Below, piece after piece: positions 50,783 through 60,361 of a stretch of 64,000 nucleotides of DNA. The translations under genes were made by a program, and so were the position numbers. Position 1 is the first letter of the stretch; each line of letters opens with the position of its first letter. Where the stretch lies: positions 62,001 through 126,000 of the forward strand of contig JAIFNA010000009.1 of the NCBI GenBank assembly GCA_020048055.1, in the 5' to 3' direction. Source of the DNA: Arcobacter sp. GTDB taxonomy: Bacteria; Campylobacterota; Campylobacteria; Campylobacterales; Arcobacteraceae. The notes below the pieces were generated by a model. It was given only the letters and a program-made list of their open reading frames with translations, ran no database searches and was not told where the DNA came from.

Positions 50783-51390
50783 AAGGACTTTATGTTATAA
50801 GTGACGATATTTTAACTCCTAAGTTTGAGCTATTATCAAAACTTAAATTGGCACTTCTTGGTGGAGCCAAAATTATTCAACTTAGAGACAAAATAAGTTT
50901 AGATGAAGAGATTATAGGGTTAGCAAATGAGATTCAAAAATTGTGCATAGAATTTGGGGCTACTTTTGTTATGAATGATAGGTTTAAATTAGCAATCGAA
51001 CAGAATTATGATGGGATTCATATTGGCAAAAGTGATTATGAAAATTTTGCAAGTATAAGAAAAAATTTTGACGGCATAATAGGTGTTTCATGTTATGGCA
51101 ATTTGGATCAGGCTAAATATTTTGAATTAAATGGAGCAGATTATGTTGCATTTGGTTCTTTTTATTCATCACCAACAAAACCAGATTCATCACTTGTTCC
51201 TATTGATATTTTAAGGAAAGCAAAAGAACAATTAAGTATACCAATTTGTGCAATCGGAGGTATAAATATAAATAATATTGATGAGATAATTTGTACAAAA
51301 TGTGATACCGTAGCTATTATAAGTGATATTTGGAAAAATGCAAATATAGAACAAATATCAAAAACATATACAGAAAAACTAAATTTTTAA
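50761..51390 (+). CDS. thiE: Thiamine-phosphate synthase
   Basis: ThiE joins HMP-diphosphate and thiazole phosphate to thiamine monophosphate. The 209-residue TIM barrel carries the family set: IIQLRDKI, FVMNDR, GIHIGKSD, IIGVSCYGNLDQAKYFELNGADYVAFGSFYSSPTKPD and ICAIGGI. The ATG lies inside the end of thiD. Together with ThiD and the downstream THI5-like protein it covers the pyrimidine and coupling steps; thiL at 57 kb would phosphorylate the product. Confidence 0.93.
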   Translation: MQRNKNIKGLYVISDDILTPKFELLSKLKLALLGGAKIIQLRDKISLDEEIIGLANEIQKLCIEFGATFVMNDRFKLAIEQNYDGIHIGKSDYENFASIRKNFDGIIGVSCYGNLDQAKYFELNGADYVAFGSFYSSPTKPDSSLVPIDILRKAKEQLSIPICAIGGININNIDEIICTKCDTVAIISDIWKNANIEQISKTYTEKLNF

Positions 51391-51399
51391 GGATAAAAG

Positions 51400-52281
51400 A
51401 TGACAAAATTAAAAGTAGCATTAGAGTGGTTTATAAATCCCGATCATTTACCATTTATTTTAGGTATTGAACTTGGTGAATTTAAAAAAGCTGGACTTGA
51501 TGTTGAACTAATTGAGCCAAAGGCTCATTATGATGGCTTTGAAAGTTTAAAAAATAAAGAGATTGATATACATACTAATGAACCCCTGCATCTTTTTGAA
51601 CACTATTTTGAAGGGATAAAATCACTTGGTTGTTTTTTTGAAACAAGAGGTGGAGTGATGATTAGGAAAAGTAGCATGGATAAATTAAGAGGAAATAATA
51701 AAATAAAAATAACAACACCAGCTTCTAATGATGTTACAAATAAAATTGGTTTTGAGATATTGTCAAGGTATGCAAAACAAGAGAATTTTAAACTTGATAT
51801 AGAAAATGTTGAATTTGTAGAAACTGATTTTTATCATCTAAAAAATTTAACCTCAGGAGATAGTTTTGATGGTGCATGGCTTTGTTTTTATAATTTTGAA
51901 GGAATTGAGGCGGAATATTTGAGCTTTGATAATCTTTTTATTGATCATTTAATAAGCCCATATCCAAATTTTTCAGCTCTTGAATTAATGACAACTAGTG
52001 AAATTTTGGAAGAAAAAAAAGAAGCGATAGCTAAATTTATATCCATAACAGAAGAGATGACTGAATATTGTAAAAAAAATCAAGAATCATCAAAAGAGCT
52101 ATATTATAGATATACAGATGATGATAAGAGTGAATTAATGGATATGATTATTGAAGATACGATTCCTAGATTGTTTGGTGAAATTTCCTCAAGTGAGACA
52201 AAATGGAACGATTTGTATTTATTTCTTGAAGAGCTTAAAGTTGTTAAGTTGAGTGATTTGGAGTATAAATCCATTTGGTAA
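51400..52281 (+). CDS. NMT1/THI5-like protein, cytoplasmic, thiamine-linked
   Basis: A 293-residue periplasmic-binding-protein-type fold related to ThiY and THI5. The start VALEWFINPDHLPFILGIELGEFKKAGLDVELIEP is the classical NMT1/THI5 opening, and DIHTNEPLHLFEHYFEGIKSLG continues the fold. There is no signal peptide or lipobox; residues 1-10 are charged, so the protein appears cytosolic. In yeast THI5 makes HMP-P from PLP and its own active-site His; here the region LCFYNFEG lacks the CCCFC block of THI5, so enzymatic use is uncertain. Alternatives: a binding protein for an HMP-precursor transporter that has lost its signal, or an HMP-P chaperone. Follows thiE by 9 nt. Confidence 0.75.
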   Translation: MTKLKVALEWFINPDHLPFILGIELGEFKKAGLDVELIEPKAHYDGFESLKNKEIDIHTNEPLHLFEHYFEGIKSLGCFFETRGGVMIRKSSMDKLRGNNKIKITTPASNDVTNKIGFEILSRYAKQENFKLDIENVEFVETDFYHLKNLTSGDSFDGAWLCFYNFEGIEAEYLSFDNLFIDHLISPYPNFSALELMTTSEILEEKKEAIAKFISITEEMTEYCKKNQESSKELYYRYTDDDKSELMDMIIEDTIPRLFGEISSSETKWNDLYLFLEELKVVKLSDLEYKSIW

Positions 52282-52433
52282 CATTCTCTTTTTGAAGTTA
52301 AAAAAGTTTCAGTATCTTTTATGATTAGTTTTAATTTTTATAACAATATTGAACCATAATATTTAAATATGCGACTTTTTAAAAGATAAATATGTTGCAA
52401 AATTTTTATCTTCCATTAGATACAATCCGCACC

Positions 52434-53141
52434 ATGAAAGATGAAGTATTTAAAGAAAAAATAAAAAAACAATTTGAGTTTGATGAGTCAGTCGCAAGTG
52501 TATTTGACGATATGCTTAATCGCTCAGTACCACATTATGAAGAGATGTTGCATCTAACTACATCGTTTGGTTTAAAGTATCTAAAACATAACGATAGAGT
52601 ATACGATTTGGGTTGCTCTACTGCATCTACACTTATCCATTTGGCAAAACATACAGAATTAAAGCTAGAGCTTATTGGGATAGATAATTCAAAAGCTATG
52701 TTAAAAAGGGCAAAAAACAAAGCAAATGCTTATGGGTTAAATATTAAATTTTTAGACGCTGATATTTTTGATGTAGAGTTTAAGAAATCAAATTTAATAA
52801 TTGCAAATTACACGCTTCAATTTATAAGACCTTTAAAAAGGGAGCAATTAATTAAAAAAATATACGATAGCTTAGATGAAGGTGGGGTGTTTATTTTTAG
52901 TGAAAAAGTTATCACTGAAGATAAGGTATTAAATAAATATTTTATCGATGAGTATTATAACTTTAAAAAAAACCAAGGTTATAGTGAATTTGAGATATCA
53001 CAAAAAAGGGAAGCTTTAGAAAATGTACTTATCCCTTACAGTTATGATGAAAATAGACAAATGATAAAAGATGCTGGATTTAAACATTTTGATTGTTTAT
53101 TTAAGTGGATAAATTTCTCAACTTTTATAGCAATCAAATAA
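52434..53141 (+). CDS. cmoA: Carboxy-S-adenosyl-L-methionine synthase
   Basis: CmoA converts SAM and prephenate to carboxy-SAM, used by CmoB in tRNA wobble uridine modification. The Rossmann-like methyltransferase fold has [22 protein letters not shown] (SAM loop), [13 protein letters not shown] and [10 protein letters not shown] prefer ATG 52434 ([27 protein letters not shown]), since CmoA of relatives starts near MKDE; a start at 52392 would add 14 residues. The string TAGATACAAT lies 7 bases before this ATG and looks like a -10 box, so the mRNA could be leaderless. The preceding spacer 52282-52433 shows nothing else. Confidence 0.9.
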   Translation: MKDEVFKEKIKKQFEFDESVASVFDDMLNRSVPHYEEMLHLTTSFGLKYLKHNDRVYDLGCSTASTLIHLAKHTELKLELIGIDNSKAMLKRAKNKANAYGLNIKFLDADIFDVEFKKSNLIIANYTLQFIRPLKREQLIKKIYDSLDEGGVFIFSEKVITEDKVLNKYFIDEYYNFKKNQGYSEFEISQKREALENVLIPYSYDENRQMIKDAGFKHFDCLFKWINFSTFIAIK

Positions 53142-53172
53142 AAATTGTAAGGTGTAAAGATTAAGAAAGTCA

Positions 53173-53205
53173 AAAAATAATCTGAAATTTTTTCAGATTA
53201 TTTTT
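53173..53205. terminator. Bidirectional terminator between cmoA and sdhE
   Basis: AAAAATAATCTGAAA (53173-53187), loop TTT, and TTTCAGATTATTTTT (53191-53205) form a 15-bp stem with A and T runs on both sides, between convergent cmoA and sdhE. Confidence 0.9.
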
Positions 53206-53211
53206 ATTTTA

Positions 53212-54093
53212 TTATTTGAAAAGTCCTGTTTGAGTTACATTATGATTTAAGCCTAACTCTTTTGGATCTATTCCAAGTGCAATTCCCACCATTTGCGGAA
53301 GATGAAGAACTGGAATATTAATATCTCTTCCTGCTTGTTTTGAAATATTATGTTGTTGAACATCCATTCTAAGATGACAAAGTGGGCATGGAGTTACCAT
53401 AACATCAGCATTATTATCAATTGCATCAAGCATTGCAATTGAACTTAATTTATTTGCAGTGACTGGATTTTGAAGCTCAACATGAAAACCACAGCATTTA
53501 TTTTTTGACTCATAATCTATTGCATTTCCACCAAGTGCTGTTACTAAATTATCTAATGAAACAGGTCTATACGAGTTTTCTCCACCATTATTTTTATGTT
53601 GAAGATGGCTTGGTCTTATATTGTGACAACCATAAAATGAAGCAATATTTATATCAGTCATTGGATTTGTGACATGTGAAGCTATATTTTCATAACCATA
53701 ATCGTCTTGAAGTGCATACAAGAAGTGTTTAACTTCACTTGTTCCTTTGTATTCCAAACCAACTTCTGCTAATTTCTCATTTACTTTTGCTTTAAGTTCT
53801 GGGTCACTATCAAGTCTATCTTTTGTTAAACTTGTATTTAATTGACAAGTATTGCAAATAGTTACCATTGTAAGTCCAAGTTTTTCAGCATAACAAAGAT
53901 TTCTAGCATTTAAAACCAAAGATAACATATCATCAAAATCTTGCAAATGACTTGCTCCACAACAACTAGCTTCATCAAGAAGGATAAGCTCAATCCCAAG
54001 TTTATTTGCGATTGCCATTGTTGATTTTAATAATTCAGGAGTAGATTCTCTAGCCGTACAACCTGTGTATAGTGCATATTTTAATTTTTCCAT
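53212..54093 (-). CDS. sdhE: SdhE/HdrB-like subunit of succinate dehydrogenase/fumarate reductase
   Basis: The third subunit of the non-classical SdhABE (MfrABE-type) complex, related to HdrB of heterodisulfide reductase. The 293-residue protein has two CCG domains: LDEASCCGASH with Cys in YTGCTAR and CNTCQ, then FYGCHNIRP with KNKCCGFH and CPLCHLRM. These ligands hold an unusual iron-sulfur cluster and the subunit binds the membrane as a monotopic quinone-reactive part; there is no transmembrane helix. Gene order sdhA-sdhB-sdhE on the minus strand, each 8-9 nt apart. Replaces the usual haem-b anchor. Confidence 0.9.
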   Translation of the reverse strand: MEKLKYALYTGCTARESTPELLKSTMAIANKLGIELILLDEASCCGASHLQDFDDMLSLVLNARNLCYAEKLGLTMVTICNTCQLNTSLTKDRLDSDPELKAKVNEKLAEVGLEYKGTSEVKHFLYALQDDYGYENIASHVTNPMTDINIASFYGCHNIRPSHLQHKNNGGENSYRPVSLDNLVTALGGNAIDYESKNKCCGFHVELQNPVTANKLSSIAMLDAIDNNADVMVTPCPLCHLRMDVQQHNISKQAGRDINIPVLHLPQMVGIALGIDPKELGLNHNVTQTGLFK

Positions 54094-54102
54094 TTTTACT
54101 CC

Positions 54103-55077
54103 TTAAAACTTAGCAGTTGAAGAAGATTCAACTAATTTTTTAATCTCAGAAAGATTTGCAGATTTTGGCATATTCCAAGGCATTACAATTTTCCCTTTTG
54201 CAAACATTGCAATAGCTTCAGGGATATGTTTCATCACACCGATATTTCCTTCACTATATCTTACAAGTTCACCCTCATCAAGGATACCATGTTTTCTGAT
54301 TGACCACTTAAATCCAACAGCATGACGAACAGCTACATTATCTCTAGCTAACCCTTTTTCAAAAGTTTGAAGGTGCAATTTTGTTATTTTTCCAATAGGA
54401 TCAAGTTCTTTTGGACAAGCATCAGCACATTCGTTACATTTTACACAATCCCAAATTCCACTTCCAAGTTCTTGTAATGCTTCAAGTCTTGAATTTGTTG
54501 CTGTATCTCTTGTATCAGCATTGAATCTCCAAGCTTTTACAAGTGCAGCTGGTCCTACAAAATCTTTATTCACAGCAACTGCTGGACATGAATAAAAACA
54601 ACTTCCACATTGGATACAATAATCTGCTTCATTAATTTTTTCATTTTCATGTTTTGAAACTATATTTTCACTTGTTGGATGTTCATTGATATTTGCAACC
54701 AAATAAGGTTGTACTGAATTGTATTTTTCCCAGAAATTTGATTTATCAATAACCATATCTTTGTATGCTCTTTGTTTATCTTGTGGATCAATTATTAATT
54801 CGCTTCCAAAAATATCTACTAAATCATAAACTCTATCTTTGCACGCTAAAGTTGCTTTTCCATTGACTTTTACAGCACAAGAACCACAAATTCCATGTCT
54901 ACAACTTCTTCTATACGAGAAGCTTCCATCGTGTTCCCATTTTATTCTGTTCATAATATCAAGAACTAACTCATCTTGAGTTACTTCCATAATAAAAGTG
55001 TCATAATATGGTAAGTAATCAGTTTCTTTATTAAATCTAAAAGCTTTTATTGTTAATTTTTTTGTCTCTTTACTCAT
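54103..55077 (-). CDS. sdhB: Succinate dehydrogenase/fumarate reductase iron-sulfur subunit
   Basis: The 324-residue electron-transfer subunit. N-terminal [2Fe-2S] ferredoxin domain: SYRRSCRHGICGSCAVKVNGKATLAC. C-terminal domain with CIQCGSCFYSCPAV and CVKCNECADACPKELDP, Cys sets for [4Fe-4S] and [3Fe-4S]/[4Fe-4S] clusters. The C-terminal part (~210-324) is longer than in classical SdhB, consistent with the SdhABE form. It lies between sdhA and sdhE. Confidence 0.93.
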   Translation of the reverse strand: MSKETKKLTIKAFRFNKETDYLPYYDTFIMEVTQDELVLDIMNRIKWEHDGSFSYRRSCRHGICGSCAVKVNGKATLACKDRVYDLVDIFGSELIIDPQDKQRAYKDMVIDKSNFWEKYNSVQPYLVANINEHPTSENIVSKHENEKINEADYCIQCGSCFYSCPAVAVNKDFVGPAALVKAWRFNADTRDTATNSRLEALQELGSGIWDCVKCNECADACPKELDPIGKITKLHLQTFEKGLARDNVAVRHAVGFKWSIRKHGILDEGELVRYSEGNIGVMKHIPEAIAMFAKGKIVMPWNMPKSANLSEIKKLVESSSTAKF

Positions 55078-55085
55078 TTTGACTC

Positions 55086-56804
55086 CTAATATGTTCTTGC
55101 AGCTAATTCATGACGACCTAAAACTACATCCATATACTCAGTAGTAAGCTCACCTTCTTGATTCATATAGCTCATTGTATGTTTTAAGAAATTTACATCA
55201 TCTCTTGTTTGGTATTCTTCTCTAAAGTGAGCTCCACGACTCTCTTTTCTAAGGATCGCACCCTCAACAATAAATGCACTAAAGTCAAGCATATGGCTTA
55301 ATTCTACTGCTTCTTGTAGGTCTGTATTGTAAATTTTTGATTTATCATCGATTCTTACATTTTTAAATCTTTGTTTTAATTCTTTAATTTTTTCTTTTTG
55401 TACAAGTAAAGATTTTTCAGTTCTAAAAACCCCTGCATTTTCTGTCATTGATTGTTGCAATTCTTCTCTAAGATTTGGAATTCTCTCATTCCCATTTGAA
55501 GTTCTAATTGTTTCAATTCTCTCCATAACTGCTTTTGCATCATCTTGATGTGCATTTTTGAAAGTTATTTTGTTTTCTTTTAAATCTTTTACAATATTTA
55601 ATCCCACATGTCTTCCAAAGAATAGTGCTTCAAGTACACTATTTGCACCTAATCTATTGGCTCCATGTACACTTACACATGAACATTCACCTGCTGCATA
55701 AAAACCTTCAACTAAAGTTTTGGTATCTTTTCTAACATGTCCATTTATGTCAACAGGAATTCCACCCATACTGTAATGAGCTGTTGCAGCGATACTTATA
55801 GGTTCTTTTATCATATCTTGCCCAAGGAATGTAATAGCCAAATCTCTAAGTTCTGGTAATTTCTCCATTATTATCTTTTCACCTAGATGTGTAAGATCTA
55901 TTAAAACATGATCTTTTTCAACTCCGCAACCTCTCCCTTCTAATATTTCTTGAGTAATAGCACGACTAACAACATCTCTTGAAGCAAGTTCAAGTTTGTT
56001 TGGAGCGTACTTTGTCATGAATCTTTCACCTAGCGAGTTGTATAAAATACCACCCTCGCCTCTTGCAGCTTCTGAAATTAAAACTCCACTTCCAGCAATT
56101 CCAGTTGGGTGAAATTGAACAAATTCCATATCTTCTAGTGGAAGACCATGTCTTGCAGCTATACTAAGTGCATCACCTGTATTTGCATGTGCGTTTGAAT
56201 TTATTTTAAAAGCTCTTCCGTATCCACCAGTAGCAAACATAATTGCTTTTGCATTAAAAATCATAGGAGTACTATCTACTAAATTGAAAGCAAAAACTCC
56301 ATAAGCTTGTCCATCTTTATAGAGTAAATCTGCTACATAATATTCATCTTTAAACTCAACTCCATCTCTATGAGCTTGTTCATAAATTGTTTGTAAAAGT
56401 GTTAATCCTGTTCTATCCTTTGCGTAACAAGCTCTTGGTTTGCTTTGTCCACCAAATGGTCTTTGAGCAATTTTACCTTCATCATTTCTGCTAAAAACAG
56501 CACCCATTTGTTCAGCCCATCTTATTGTTTCAGGAGCTTTACTACACATAAGTCTAATAGCATCTTGATCACCTAAGTAATCACTTCCTTTAACTGTATC
56601 AAACTCGTGTAGCTCAATAGTATCTTCAGCACTTAATGCTGCATTGATTCCACCTTGTGCTGCTCCACTATGGCTTCTCAGTGGGTGAAGCTTTGTTAAT
56701 ACACACACTTTCAGTCCAGCAGCTGATGCTTCTCTAGCAGCAGCACAACCAGCAAGTCCAGCTCCTACTATAATTACATCATATTTGTGAATAGCAATAC
56801 TCAT
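55086..56804 (-). CDS. sdhA: Succinate dehydrogenase/fumarate reductase flavoprotein subunit
   Basis: The catalytic FAD subunit, 572 residues from ATG 56804 ([19 protein letters not shown]), with AAGGAGA in front; a longer frame begins upstream without homology. FAD-binding motif [13 protein letters not shown], the covalent-FAD His in [36 protein letters not shown] with catalytic His/Arg, and GLYAAGE-like [11 protein letters not shown]. No twin-arginine signal peptide is present, so the complex faces the cytoplasm, unlike the periplasmic MfrA of Wolinella and Campylobacter. It therefore is more likely a TCA-cycle SdhABE than methylmenaquinol:fumarate reductase. First gene of a three-gene operon. 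Confidence 0.93.
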   Translation of the reverse strand: MSIAIHKYDVIIVGAGLAGCAAAREASAAGLKVCVLTKLHPLRSHSGAAQGGINAALSAEDTIELHEFDTVKGSDYLGDQDAIRLMCSKAPETIRWAEQMGAVFSRNDEGKIAQRPFGGQSKPRACYAKDRTGLTLLQTIYEQAHRDGVEFKDEYYVADLLYKDGQAYGVFAFNLVDSTPMIFNAKAIMFATGGYGRAFKINSNAHANTGDALSIAARHGLPLEDMEFVQFHPTGIAGSGVLISEAARGEGGILYNSLGERFMTKYAPNKLELASRDVVSRAITQEILEGRGCGVEKDHVLIDLTHLGEKIIMEKLPELRDLAITFLGQDMIKEPISIAATAHYSMGGIPVDINGHVRKDTKTLVEGFYAAGECSCVSVHGANRLGANSVLEALFFGRHVGLNIVKDLKENKITFKNAHQDDAKAVMERIETIRTSNGNERIPNLREELQQSMTENAGVFRTEKSLLVQKEKIKELKQRFKNVRIDDKSKIYNTDLQEAVELSHMLDFSAFIVEGAILRKESRGAHFREEYQTRDDVNFLKHTMSYMNQEGELTTEYMDVVLGRHELAARTY

Positions 56805-57117
56805 ATAAATTCTCCTTAATTTTATTATTTGTTTCAATTTTACTAAAAACAGGTTCATTTCAAAATCAATCTTAAAGCACAATCATAAGATTATGTAAAT
56901 TATGAATTTTGTTGATACTAACACAAAAACACTAAAAAATTTGTTTAAACTAAAACCTAAATATTTAAATATAATAGATTTGTTACTAAGTGAACCAGCT
57001 CCCATAAATCAATCTATTGAGAAAAATGGTTAAGATTTTTTATACTATTTAAAGTACAATAACTACAACTTAAAACAATAATAAATTAATTTAATAAAAT
57101 AAATAAAAGGTAAAAAT
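56805..57117. other. Divergent promoter region, no convincing gene
   Basis: 313 bases between divergent sdhA and thiL. They are AT-rich spacer with a possible -10 TATAAT-like stretch (TATAATAG near 56991). A 43-codon frame 56902-57033 (+) exists (starting MNFVDTNTKT) but has no ribosome-binding site or recognisable motif, and I do not call it a gene. No riboswitch-like conserved sequence was seen. Confidence 0.5.
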
Positions 57118-57960
57118 ATGGATAAAGAGAGTTACTTTATTAAGCAAATAGCTTCCAATAAATATATCGGTGATGATGGAGCTGTTGTATTTAAAAAACT
57201 AAGTAGAAAAGAGAAATATGTATATAGTATGGATGCTTTTTTTGAAGATGTCCATTTTAAAAGAGATTGGTTGTCTCTTTTTCAAATTGCCAAAAAAGCT
57301 ATGCTTGTGAATATTAGTGATGCTATTGTTATGAATGCAGTTCCAAAATATGCACTTTTGAGTATCGCAATCCCATCGTTTTATACAAAAAAAGATTTAA
57401 AAGATTTGGCAGAGGGATTTAAACAAGTGTCGAAAGAATATGGGATAGAAATTATAGGTGGTGATACAATTTCAAATACAAAACTTGATATTTCAGTCAC
57501 AATAATTTCGCTCACAAAAAATCCAATATATAGAAGTGGCACCAATAAAGGTGATTTAATTTGCTACACAGGTGAGCTTGGAAGTTCAAAAAAAGATCTT
57601 GATAAGTTGTTTAATAATCAAAAAATTGATCAAAATTCAAAATTTATCGAACCAAAACTAAAGGGAGAATTTTTTTATAAAATATCAAAATATATAAATA
57701 GTGCGTTAGATATTTCAGATGGATTATTTTTTGAACTTGAACGATTAAGCAAGATGAATAAAGTGGGTTTTGAATTTATTGATGAAATAAAAGAAGATAT
57801 TGGTTGTAGTGGAGAAGAGTATGAAATACTTTTTACATTTGATAAAAAACATCAAGATAAAATAGCAAAAATAGCAAAACAATTTGACATTAAATTAAAT
57901 ATTTTCGCAAAAGCAACAAAAGGGAGTTTCGAATGTATATGCAAAAAACATCATTTTTAG
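57118..57960 (+). CDS. thiL: Thiamine-monophosphate kinase
   Basis: ThiL phosphorylates thiamine monophosphate to the active diphosphate cofactor. The 280-residue protein has the PurM-like fold: YIGDDGAVV with metal-binding Asp, SMDAFFEDVHFKRDW, LVNISDAIVMNAVPKYALLS, IIGGDTI and ALDISDGLFFELERL. It is shorter than enteric ThiL (about 325 residues), as in other Campylobacterota. It stands apart from thiDE; the SulP transporter gene follows after 33 nt on the same strand. AAAAGGTAAAAAT precedes the ATG. Confidence 0.93.
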   Translation: MDKESYFIKQIASNKYIGDDGAVVFKKLSRKEKYVYSMDAFFEDVHFKRDWLSLFQIAKKAMLVNISDAIVMNAVPKYALLSIAIPSFYTKKDLKDLAEGFKQVSKEYGIEIIGGDTISNTKLDISVTIISLTKNPIYRSGTNKGDLICYTGELGSSKKDLDKLFNNQKIDQNSKFIEPKLKGEFFYKISKYINSALDISDGLFFELERLSKMNKVGFEFIDEIKEDIGCSGEEYEILFTFDKKHQDKIAKIAKQFDIKLNIFAKATKGSFECICKKHHF

Positions 57961-57993
57961 GTATTTTAATTCATAAATTTTGTGTGAATTATT

Positions 57994-60183
57994 GTGAAGT
58001 TTAAAAATAATATCAAAAAAGGTGATTTGTGGGGAGCTTTTGCGTCAATGCTTGTTGCTCTTCCATCAGCTATCGCTTTTGGGGTTACTATTTACCTCCC
58101 TTTAGGAAATGAATTTATAGCTTCTGGTGCTACTTCTGGAATTTTAGGCGTTGCTGTAATCGCATTTGTAGCTGCACTTCTTGGAGGAACACCAAAGTTA
58201 ATCTCAGCACCTTGCGCACCTGCTGCTGCTGTTTTATCTGCTTTTACGATTTTTCATATGCAAAATGGACTAGATCCTTATCTCATAATTATTATGATGA
58301 CTCTGACTGTGTTACTTGCTGGATTAATTCAAATTGGTTTTGGATTAACAAAAATTGGGCAACTTATAAAATTTATGCCGTACACTGTTGTGAGTGGATA
58401 TCTTAGCGGTGTTGGACTTTATATTATTATTTCTCAAACGCCTAAAATACTTGGCTTACCAAATGGATTTCATTTTTTTGACTCATTGGCTAATTATAAT
58501 TTGTGGGCTTGGCAAAGTATAGTTGTTGGTATTTTTACTATATTTTTTATGTTATTAAGTCAAAAATTTATATCCAAAATACCATCAGTGATAATTGGAC
58601 TTTTTGGCGGAATTGGTGTTTATTTTATTCTTGGAATATTTGATTCATCCTTGCTTACGCTAGAATCTAATAGCTTGGTAATTGGTGTTATTGAATCTGG
58701 TTCATTGCGTGAAGCTGTAACGGGTCATTTTGAATCACTTCTAAATGTAAAATTTATAGATTTTGCATCCCTTCTTGTTCCAGCAGTTACTTTAGCTATT
58801 TTGCTTTCAATTGATACATTAAAGACTTGTATAGTATTAGATGCAATGACACGAACAGGACACGATTCGAACAAAGAACTTATGGCTCAAGGTAGTGCAA
58901 ATATTGCTTCTTGTGTAATAGGTGGAATTCCTGGTGCCGGACAAATGGGATCTACTCTTGTGAATGTTTCAAGTGGTGCGGTAACTAAAGCATCTGGTAT
59001 TCTTACTGGAATTTTTGCTTTAGTATCATTTATTTTATTAGCAAATTTTTTAGCTTGGATTCCAATTAGTGCATTGGCAGCAATTTTAATTGTAATTGGT
59101 TTTAAGATGATAGACAAAAATAGTATTGAGCTTATAAAATCAAAAAATACAATTTTTGATTTTATAATTATTTTATCTGTTGTTGTAACTGCATTAAGTG
59201 TGAGCTTAATTGCTGCTTCTGCTGTTGGTATTGTTTTGGCGATTTTATTATTTTTACAAGGTCAAATTAATACAAGTATCGTCTATCGTAAAGTTCATGG
59301 CGGCAAAGTTTTTTCAAAACAAATAAGAACGGAAAAAGAGATTTCCACAATAAAAAAACATGGTAATCAATATATAATTTATGAGCTACAAGGTAGTTTA
59401 TTTTTTGGAACATCAAATCAACTATACAAAATGATAGAGAAAGATTTAGATGATAAAAAATATGTTATTTTTGATATGAAAAGGGTTTATCTTGTTGATT
59501 TTACAGCTGCGCATACTCTTGAAATCATTTCAAGAATTATTGAGGAGAAAGGTGGCAGATTGATTTTTAGCAGGGTTCCAATAAAGCTACCAACAGGACA
59601 AGATATTGAAGAGTATTTTGATGAACTTGGCGTTGTAAAATCAAAAGAAGTTACAAAAATATTTTTTGAACTTGAAGATGCTATCGAGTTTGTTGAAGAT
59701 TTACTGATTAAGACATATGGAATTGAAACAAACACTTCAAAACCTTTAGAATTAGAAGAGTTCGAATTATTGGTTGGTAGAAAAGATACTATTATCGACG
59801 ATCTAAAGCAACATATTGAAACTAAATCATATAAAAATGGTGAATTTATTTTTAAATCTGATGATGAATCTAGCGATTTTTATCTTATTAGACAAGGCGT
59901 TGTTAAGATTATGTTGCCAATTCATGACGGCAAAACTATAAATATTTCAACCTTAGGGCGTGGAGCTTTTTTTGGCGAATTTTCATTTTTAGACCACATT
60001 CCTAGAACTGCAAATGCTGTTTCAAGTGGTGATGTTGAGCTTTATATTTTAACCCAAGAGGCATTTGATAATTTTATGCAAACTCATAAAAAATCAGCAA
60101 TCTTATTTTTAAGGGGATTAATTAGATCTTTGGTCAAAAGGCTACAAAATACAAACGCACAACTTGGTAATTTGGTAGATTAA
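57994..60183 (+). CDS. SulP (SLC26) transporter with STAS and cyclic-nucleotide-binding domains
   Basis: A 729-residue inner-membrane protein; start GTG at 57994 is the only frame-open start after a nearby stop. About ten hydrophobic segments in residues 10-400 form the SulP anion transporter (ALPSAIAFGVTIYLPLG, ISAPCAPAAAV, GGIPGAGQMGSTLVNVSSGA). A STAS domain follows (~440-550: YIIYELQGSLFFGTSNQL, VIFDMKRVYLVDFTAAHTLE) and then a Crp-like cNMP-binding domain (~600-715: YKNGEFIFKSDDESSDFYLI, GAFFGEFSFLDHIPRTANAVSS). Substrate could be sulfate, bicarbonate or another anion; the third domain suggests gating by a nucleotide or by another ligand. Confidence 0.9.
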   Translation: MKFKNNIKKGDLWGAFASMLVALPSAIAFGVTIYLPLGNEFIASGATSGILGVAVIAFVAALLGGTPKLISAPCAPAAAVLSAFTIFHMQNGLDPYLIIIMMTLTVLLAGLIQIGFGLTKIGQLIKFMPYTVVSGYLSGVGLYIIISQTPKILGLPNGFHFFDSLANYNLWAWQSIVVGIFTIFFMLLSQKFISKIPSVIIGLFGGIGVYFILGIFDSSLLTLESNSLVIGVIESGSLREAVTGHFESLLNVKFIDFASLLVPAVTLAILLSIDTLKTCIVLDAMTRTGHDSNKELMAQGSANIASCVIGGIPGAGQMGSTLVNVSSGAVTKASGILTGIFALVSFILLANFLAWIPISALAAILIVIGFKMIDKNSIELIKSKNTIFDFIIILSVVVTALSVSLIAASAVGIVLAILLFLQGQINTSIVYRKVHGGKVFSKQIRTEKEISTIKKHGNQYIIYELQGSLFFGTSNQLYKMIEKDLDDKKYVIFDMKRVYLVDFTAAHTLEIISRIIEEKGGRLIFSRVPIKLPTGQDIEEYFDELGVVKSKEVTKIFFELEDAIEFVEDLLIKTYGIETNTSKPLELEEFELLVGRKDTIIDDLKQHIETKSYKNGEFIFKSDDESSDFYLIRQGVVKIMLPIHDGKTINISTLGRGAFFGEFSFLDHIPRTANAVSSGDVELYILTQEAFDNFMQTHKKSAILFLRGLIRSLVKRLQNTNAQLGNLVD

Positions 60184-60361
60184 AATCAATAAAAAATATA
60201 TTTGGATATTATATTTCATATATTTTTATAAAAATTGCTATTTTTGTGTAACTTATCCTAATTTATAGTAGATAATCTTTTTAATATGTTTGTAATTAAG
60301 TAACTTTTTTGTAACAATAATCTAAAATTTCCAATCTTTAATATTTTAAAAGGAAATTATT

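Noticed and set aside
56902..57033. 43-codon gene upstream of thiL
   Set aside because: No ribosome-binding site, no motif and in a divergent promoter region; probably chance.
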